DNA of 9,896 bases from Alphaproteobacteria bacterium (GTDB taxonomy: Bacteria > Pseudomonadota > Alphaproteobacteria > Caulobacterales > Maricaulaceae), in NCBI GenBank assembly GCA_030428405.1, contig JAUIEH010000063.1, forward strand, positions 1-9,896. Reading direction: 5' to 3'. A program made the position numbers and the translations under genes. The notes under the pieces were generated by a model. That model did no database searches. It saw only the letters and a program-made list of their open reading frames with translations, and was not told where the DNA came from. Below, piece after piece: positions 5,929-9,896 of the stretch (position 1 is its first letter; every line of letters begins with the position of its first letter).

Positions 5929-7635
5929 TCAGCGCGAGCGTTCAATATGGGCCTCAACCAGCCGCCGATTATAGGCGACCAGCGCATCCGAGCGCGTGAC
6001 ATAGCCGACCACCGGCTCGTCGCCGCCGCGCGCTTTGACGGGCGCGCCGTCCAGACCGCCCGCTTCCAGAATGCCCAGCGCCTTGCCCAGTGTGTCGGTG
6101 TCGTAAAGGGCGGGGCCCTCAAGAACGCTTTCCTTTTTCAGACGGTCGATCGGCGTCATGAATTCCTTCACGCGCACGGTCTGGAGGATGACCCGCTGGG
6201 GCCCCTCGCGCAGCACATAGCCATGGGCTTCGATCTGGCGCTGGAAGAAATTCGCGCCTGTCACGCGCTGCACGATGACCGTGGCGAGCGAGACGGCGAC
6301 GAGTGCGCCGATGGCGGTCTCGTAGCTATTGGTCATCTCAAACACGATCAGCGTCGTCGACAACGGCGCGCCCAGAACCGCGCCCGACAACGCGCCCATG
6401 CCGACGACGGCGTAAAACGAGGCCGGCGCCGGATTGGCCGCAGCGAGAAAGAGATGCAGCGCCGCGCCGACCGCTGCGCCCAGCACCGCGCCGAGAAAGA
6501 GGGATGGCGAGAACACGCCGCCGCCGAAGCGGCAGCCGAAGGAGACAGCGCTGGCGATGAGTTTGAGCGCCATGATGGCGAGCAGGGACTCAATGGCGTA
6601 TTCGCCTGCGATTGCAGAGGCGGTCGCCTCATAGCCGACGCCCAGCACTTCCGGTCGCATCAACGCCAGCGTGCCGACCACGACCCCGCCGAAAATCGGC
6701 AGCGACCAGAGCGGCAGTCCCACGGCTTGGGCGCCCTGCGTGGTGCGCGCTGAGGTGAAGAAGGTGGCGCGCATGAACACGATGGCGGCGAGCGCGCAGA
6801 GCACGCCGAGCGCTGCGGCGGCGGGGAAGTCGATGATGCGCAGCGAGAGGCCCTCGAGATGCTCGATCGTGAAGGCGGGCTGATCGCCCAGATGGAAGCG
6901 CGCGGAGAGCGCGCCGACGGTCGAAGCGGCGGCGACCGGCGCGATGACGCGCAAGGCGTAATGTCCGAGCACGACCTCAAGCGCGAAGACGGCGCCGGCG
7001 ATGGGCGCATTGAACGAGGCGGCCACGGCCGCCGCTGCGCCGCAGGCGAGAATGGTGCGGTTGTCGCGCGCGCTCAGCCCGACCCAGCGCGCCAGCATTG
7101 TCGCGAGCGCGGCGCCCAGATGCACGGCGGGACCCTCGCGTCCGTTCGAGGCGCCGCCGCCTAGCGAGACCGCAGCGATGCCGGCCGACAAGAACGCCTG
7201 TCCGGTTTTGATGCGCCCGCCGACGGCGCGCGCCTCAATGACGTCGGCGACGGCGACGGGGCGGGTCTCGGGCAAAAGCTTGCTCAGCGCGCCCCAGCGC
7301 AGAAGCAGCGCGACGACGACGCCGGCGCCGATGGGAGCCAGCCAGATATGCACCGCGCCGATTTCCTGGGCGCGCGTGACCAGCGTTTCCTCGAAATCGC
7401 CGAATGCGACGAACTGCACCGCCTGAATGGCGAGGCGAAACACGATCGCTGCATGACCCGCGACAAGGCCGACAAGCAGCCCGCCGAGCCAGAGACCGGC
7501 GTCGCCGCGAAGCTGCTTTCTGATGTCGAGATTGCGGAACTCGCCGCGCCGCGCCTTGGCGCGCATCAGGCGCACCCAGGCGAGAAGCCGGTGAGGGTCG
7601 AGGAACTTTAAAGCGCGACGGTGCTCAGAACCCAT
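5929..7635 (-). CDS. ClC-family chloride channel/transporter with C-terminal CBS region
   Basis: 568-residue ClC anion channel or transporter of the inner membrane; functions as a dimer with one anion pathway per subunit. Conserved features are GREGP (165-169, gating glutamate E167), the SFNAPIAGAVFALE helix (207-220) and GGGVFSPSLFLG (371-382). The usual first filter motif GSGIP is replaced by RPVAVAD (125-131). By my alignment with the E. coli antiporter ClcA, the internal proton glutamate (E203) is V221 and the central tyrosine (Y445) is F464. Residues 485-560 (VRVKEFMTP, then GYVTRSDALVAYNR) form a short CBS region that may bind a nucleotide. It is longer than ClcA (473) because of the N-terminal extension and CBS region. 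It is not a CLC-F fluoride exporter, since it keeps GREGP. The ATG lies 4 bp after the RHH gene's stop, suggesting translational coupling. Confidence 0.92.
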   Translation of the reverse strand: MGSEHRRALKFLDPHRLLAWVRLMRAKARRGEFRNLDIRKQLRGDAGLWLGGLLVGLVAGHAAIVFRLAIQAVQFVAFGDFEETLVTRAQEIGAVHIWLAPIGAGVVVALLLRWGALSKLLPETRPVAVADVIEARAVGGRIKTGQAFLSAGIAAVSLGGGASNGREGPAVHLGAALATMLARWVGLSARDNRTILACGAAAAVAASFNAPIAGAVFALEVVLGHYALRVIAPVAAASTVGALSARFHLGDQPAFTIEHLEGLSLRIIDFPAAAALGVLCALAAIVFMRATFFTSARTTQGAQAVGLPLWSLPIFGGVVVGTLALMRPEVLGVGYEATASAIAGEYAIESLLAIMALKLIASAVSFGCRFGGGVFSPSLFLGAVLGAAVGAALHLFLAAANPAPASFYAVVGMGALSGAVLGAPLSTTLIVFEMTNSYETAIGALVAVSLATVIVQRVTGANFFQRQIEAHGYVLREGPQRVILQTVRVKEFMTPIDRLKKESVLEGPALYDTDTLGKALGILEAGGLDGAPVKARGGDEPVVGYVTRSDALVAYNRRLVEAHIERSR

Positions 7636-7639
7636 CGCC

Positions 7640-7873
7640 TCATGCTGAGGCTAGGCGCAGGCGCGTCAAGAGCCAGACGCGAACAGCGCTGGCGAGTGAG
7701 CTTTTGGGAGCGCCCTGTGTGCGTTGTGCGTCGATTTCCGCGATCACGCGGGCGATGGGCTTGCCGCTCTCGCGCGCCTGATCTTCCAGCGCGGACCAGA
7801 ACTCGGGCTCCAGCGCCAGGCTCGTCTTGTGGCCGGCGATCGCCAGCGAACGTTTAACCAGATGTCCCGACAT
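7640..7873 (-). CDS. Ribbon-helix-helix domain protein (RHH_4 type)
   Basis: A 77-residue protein spanning a single RHH_4-like domain: VKRSLAIAGHKTSLALEPEFW (6-26) supplies the beta strand and first helix start, and ALEDQARESGKPIARVIAEIDAQR (28-51) and SSLASAVRVWLLTRLR (58-73) the helices. This family is common in alphaproteobacteria and is predicted to bind DNA as a dimer; few members have known targets. ATG 7873 has GGAGA (7881-7885) 7 nt upstream; a longer reading that starts further upstream would add 16 basic residues outside the domain. It lies 4 bp before the ClC gene on the same strand, so the two are very likely one transcript, and the RHH protein may regulate it (inference). Confidence 0.88.
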   Translation of the reverse strand: MSGHLVKRSLAIAGHKTSLALEPEFWSALEDQARESGKPIARVIAEIDAQRTQGAPKSSLASAVRVWLLTRLRLASA

Positions 7874-7919
7874 GGGATCGTCTCCGTTACTCCTGCGCTC
7901 TCGGCGATGCAGCGCGGGC

Positions 7920-7938
7920 AAAAAACGGCTTCACGCCG
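7920..7938 (-). terminator. Intrinsic terminator after fumC
   Basis: Minus-strand CGGC-GTGAA-GCCG followed by TTTTTT (7925 down to 7920). The stem is only 4 bp plus possible wobble pairs, but the T run is perfect. It lies 92 bp beyond the fumC stop and 47 bp before the RHH start, so it would separate the two transcripts. Confidence 0.55.
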
Positions 7939-8029
7939 CCGCACGCCGCGCGCGCCGCCGTTTGGCCCTGCATGCAAGGCTTGGACCTTTCGCCTTAAAG
8001 GCGGTCGTCCGGGGTGTGCGGAGACGTTG

Positions 8030-9448
8030 TCAGCGCGGCGCGATCATGTGTTCAGGGCGCACGTCTTCGTCGAATTCGTCCGCCGTCACATAACCCAGCG
8101 CGAGCGCCGCTTCGCGCAAGGTCGAGCCTTCGCGATGCGCCTTCTTTGCAACCTCGGTCGCCTTGTCGTAGCCGATCCGGGGCGCGAGCGCCGTAACCAA
8201 CATCAGTGAACGCTGCATCAGGTCGGCGATCCGCTCACGGTCGGCTTCAAGACCGGCCACGCAGCGTTCATGGAAGCTCGCGCACGCATCGCCAAGCAAC
8301 GCGATGGATTGCAGCATGTTGTAGGCCATCATCGGCTTGAACACGTTGAGCTCGAAATGGCCCTGGCTGCCGGCGAAGGAGAGTCCGGCGTGATTGCCCA
8401 TCACCTGGGCGCACACCATGGTCATGGCTTCGCACTGGGTCGGATTGACCTTGCCCGGCATGATCGAGGAGCCGGGCTCGTTTTCCGGCAGGCGCAGCTC
8501 GCCCAGTCCTGAGCGCGGGCCGGACCCCGCCAGCCGGATGTCGTTAGCGATCTTGAACAGCGAGGCGGCGAGCGTGTTCAGCGCGCCATGCGCATAGACC
8601 AGCGCATCATGGGCGGCGAGCGCTTCAAACTTGTTCGGCGCCGTGACGAAGGGCAGGCCGGTGATGTCGGCGGCGTGGCGCGCGAAGGCTTCAGCAAAAC
8701 CCGGCTTGGCGTTGAGGCCGGTGCCGACGGCGGTGCCGCCCTGGGCCAGCGGGTAGAGATGCGCCAGGCCTTCGCGCACGCGCTGCAGGCCGAGGTCGAG
8801 CTGTGCGACGTAGCCGGAGAATTCCTGGCCGAGCGTCAGGGGCGTTGCGTCCTGAAGATGGGTGCGGCCGATCTTGATGATGTCGGCGAAAGCTTCGGCC
8901 TTTTGCGCCAGGCCGTTGCGCAGCGCTTCCACGGCGGGCAGCAGGCGGTGAGTGATTTCCTCGGCCGCCGAGATATGCATCGCGGTCGGAAAGACGTCGT
9001 TTGACGACTGTGAGCGATTGACGTGGTCATTGGGGTGGACGGGGTCTTTGGAGCCGATTTCGCCGCCGAGTATTTCGATCGCGCGATTGGCGATGACCTC
9101 GTTGGAATTCATGTTCGACTGCGTGCCGGAGCCCGTCTGCCAGACCACGAGCGGGAAGTTTTCGTCCAGCGCGTTGGCGGCGACTTCGCCGGCGGCCTGA
9201 TCGATCGCATCGGCCAGGCGCGGCTCGAGCGCGTCGAGTTCCTTGTTCGCGCGCGCGGCCGATTGCTTGACCACGCCGAGCGCGCGGATCATCGCTGGCG
9301 GCATGCGCTCCGAGCTGATCGGAAAATTCATCAAGGAGCGCGCGGTCTGGGCGCCCCAATAACGGTTCGAAGGGACTTCGAGCGGACCGAAACTGTCCGA
9401 TTCCGTGCGCGTGGCGCCGGCTTGGCCAAGCTCAGCGGCGTCCGTCAT
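8030..9448 (-). CDS. fumC: Class II fumarate hydratase (fumarase C)
   Basis: Iron-independent homotetrameric fumarase; hydrates fumarate to L-malate in the TCA cycle in the cytosol. 472 residues, close to E. coli FumC (467). Diagnostic motifs are SGTQSNMNSNEVIANRA (107-123), the SSND segment (148-151), GRTHLQDATP (194-203, with the proton-relay His197) and the fumarase/aspartase superfamily signature GSSIMPGKVNP (326-336), whose Ser327/328 lie on the mobile active-site loop. TGSGTQSNMN and GGTAVGTGLN (237-246) point to fumarase rather than aspartase or argininosuccinate lyase. ATG 9448 follows AGGAG (9455-9459) at 6 nt; reading from further upstream (9652) would add 68 non-homologous residues. 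It is followed by a terminator at 7920-7938 and so is probably monocistronic. No strong promoter is visible upstream. Confidence 0.97.
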   Translation of the reverse strand: MTDAAELGQAGATRTESDSFGPLEVPSNRYWGAQTARSLMNFPISSERMPPAMIRALGVVKQSAARANKELDALEPRLADAIDQAAGEVAANALDENFPLVVWQTGSGTQSNMNSNEVIANRAIEILGGEIGSKDPVHPNDHVNRSQSSNDVFPTAMHISAAEEITHRLLPAVEALRNGLAQKAEAFADIIKIGRTHLQDATPLTLGQEFSGYVAQLDLGLQRVREGLAHLYPLAQGGTAVGTGLNAKPGFAEAFARHAADITGLPFVTAPNKFEALAAHDALVYAHGALNTLAASLFKIANDIRLAGSGPRSGLGELRLPENEPGSSIMPGKVNPTQCEAMTMVCAQVMGNHAGLSFAGSQGHFELNVFKPMMAYNMLQSIALLGDACASFHERCVAGLEADRERIADLMQRSLMLVTALAPRIGYDKATEVAKKAHREGSTLREAALALGYVTADEFDEDVRPEHMIAPR

Positions 9449-9454
9449 GTGCGG

Positions 9455-9459
9455 CTCCT
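9455..9459 (-). promoter_or_regulatory. Ribosome binding site fixing the fumC start
   Basis: AGGAG on the minus strand, 6 nt before ATG 9448. It supports this start over upstream in-frame codons that run through the 49-bp repeats. Confidence 0.8.
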
Positions 9460-9595
9460 GTGGACTGAAGGCGTTGGGCCGCGTCCTAGCATGGCGCGCG
9501 CGCAGATGCGAAGCGCAACGGATCAAGCCCGCCCTGCGATGCGACGTCGCGCACGCGGCCGTCGGCGCAGATGCGCAATCATGCGTGTTCAGATT
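9460..9595. other. Intergenic region upstream of fumC, no gene seen
   Basis: No reading frame here looks coding. The 11-mer GCGCAGATGCG occurs twice in the same orientation (9500-9510 and 9565-9575). A poor -35/-10 pair for fumC (TTGCGC at 9518-9513, ATGCTA at 9492-9487, 20-bp spacing) is the best found and is not convincing. Confidence 0.4.
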
Positions 9596-9610
9596 GTCCG
9601 CAAAGCGGAC
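9596..9610. repeat. Perfect inverted repeat at the edge of the tandem repeats
   Basis: GTCCGC-AAA-GCGGAC forms a 6-bp stem with a 3-base loop. Its right arm overlaps the first four bases of the first 49-bp repeat unit. Confidence 0.5.
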
Positions 9611-9742
9611 GCCCGCTCGCTTATGGGGAGGATCGGGCGGCCAAGTGGACAAAAGGGACGCCCGCCCGCTTATGGCGAGGATCGGGCGGCCAAGAGGACA
9701 AAAGGGACGCCCGCCCGCTTATGGGGAGGAGCGGGCGGGCGT
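9607..9742. repeat. 49-bp tandem repeat, about 2.8 copies, each forming a hairpin
   Basis: Units start at 9607, 9656 and 9705, a constant 49-bp period. Units 1 and 2 differ at three positions. Unit 3 follows them for about 36 bases and then diverges. Each unit has a C-rich arm, the loop region TTATGGGGAGGA or similar, and a G-rich arm. In unit 2 CCGCCCG (9662-9668) pairs with CGGGCGG (9683-9689). In unit 1 one base has changed but still pairs as G-T. In unit 3 the stem reaches 12 perfect base pairs (9707-9718 with 9731-9742). The period is not a multiple of three and no frame looks like a protein, so this is non-coding. It lies 159 bp upstream of the fumC start. Confidence 0.8.
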
Positions 9743-9797
9743 ATGAGCCACGGCGTCGACGGGCTAGGGCGACGCGCGGGCCGGCGTTTTGTGAAAG

Positions 9798-9812
9798 CGA
9801 GCGAACCGCTCG
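9798..9812 (-). terminator. Short GC hairpin, possible terminator
   Basis: CGAGCG-GTT-CGCTCG on the minus strand, a perfect 6-bp stem followed by CTTTC. It lies 14 bp beyond the stop of the possible gene fragment at 9827-9896. The weak T run makes this tentative. Confidence 0.3.
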
Positions 9813-9826
9813 AGCGCGCGCGGCGC

Positions 9827-9896
9827 TTACATGATTTGCGCGGGCGCTGCGTGTGTGGCGGGGCCGTGATTGTGAGCCGGGCTCGTGCGCATCGGG
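9827..9896 (-). CDS. Possible C-terminal fragment of a minus-strand gene
   Basis: One minus-strand frame entering from the right edge is open for 22 codons and ends in TAA at 9827. It encodes MRTSPAHNHGPATHAAPA and then QIM. A His/Pro/Ala-rich tail of this kind is plausible as a disordered protein end, and a hairpin follows the stop. The stretch is too short to show coding or homology, and random GC-rich sequence could give it. Confidence 0.25.
   Translation of the reverse strand, partial: PMRTSPAHNHGPATHAAPAQIM

Noticed and set aside
5908..6753. 281-residue plus-strand frame opposite the ClC gene
   Set aside because: Antisense to conserved ClC motifs; composition rich in Arg, His and Gln with no domain.
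7984..8006. Hairpin GACC/GGTC with inner GCC/GGC just after fumC
   Set aside because: It needs a 4-base bulge and has no T run; the element at 7920-7938 is the better terminator.
9449..9652. 68-residue extension of fumC
   Set aside because: It reads through the 49-bp repeats, has no fumarase similarity, and ATG 9448 has AGGAG at ideal spacing.
9607..9742. CRISPR array
   Set aside because: The units are head-to-tail with no unique spacers between them and no cas genes are present.

Overview
The window is high-GC DNA. Its gene content suggests an alphaproteobacterium: an MmyB-type XRE regulator, an RHH_4 ribbon-helix-helix protein, an Alx-type TerC protein and class II fumarase. A LexA-like element of the GTTC-N7-GTTC type lies upstream of uvrD. 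A Caulobacterales/Maricaulales-like lineage is a guess. The genes are chromosomal housekeeping, transport and membrane genes. No phage genes, transposases, tRNA, rRNA or CRISPR arrays were seen.

Layout, left to right. (1) Positions 1-956 hold a divergent pair. A truncated XRE/MmyB regulator runs leftwards and a small conserved membrane protein runs rightwards. Between them, almost midway, is a perfect 15-bp palindrome that looks like the regulator's operator. (2) A short convergent gap with a GC-rich hairpin (973-1001) leads to uvrD, a DNA helicase on the minus strand (1056-3341). (3) A 405-bp divergent gap follows. On its left is a near-consensus LexA-type box for uvrD. On its right are a plausible promoter with an overlapping palindrome and a highly structured 5' leader for the next gene, an Alx/TerC metal transporter (3747-4757). 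The leader has a 9-bp long-range stem and an internal terminator-like hairpin followed by five T. (4) On the minus strand, reading right to left, are fumC, an RHH protein, a ClC chloride channel/transporter, a two-helix membrane protein and a membrane protein with a histone H1-like Lys/Ala tail. The last of these converges on the TerC gene and overlaps it by 17 bp. An intrinsic terminator separates fumC from the RHH gene. The RHH and ClC genes are 4 bp apart and probably one transcript. (5) The right end (9449-9896) has no complete gene. It holds a 49-bp tandem repeat (about 2.8 copies, each able to fold into a hairpin), other hairpins, and possibly the last codons of a further minus-strand gene.

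The genes do not form one pathway. uvrD serves DNA repair, fumC the TCA cycle, and TerC and ClC ion homeostasis. The points most worth a second look are the structured TerC leader, the 15-bp palindrome, the 49-bp hairpin repeats, and the ClC protein, which lacks three of the four usual ion/proton-coupling residues.
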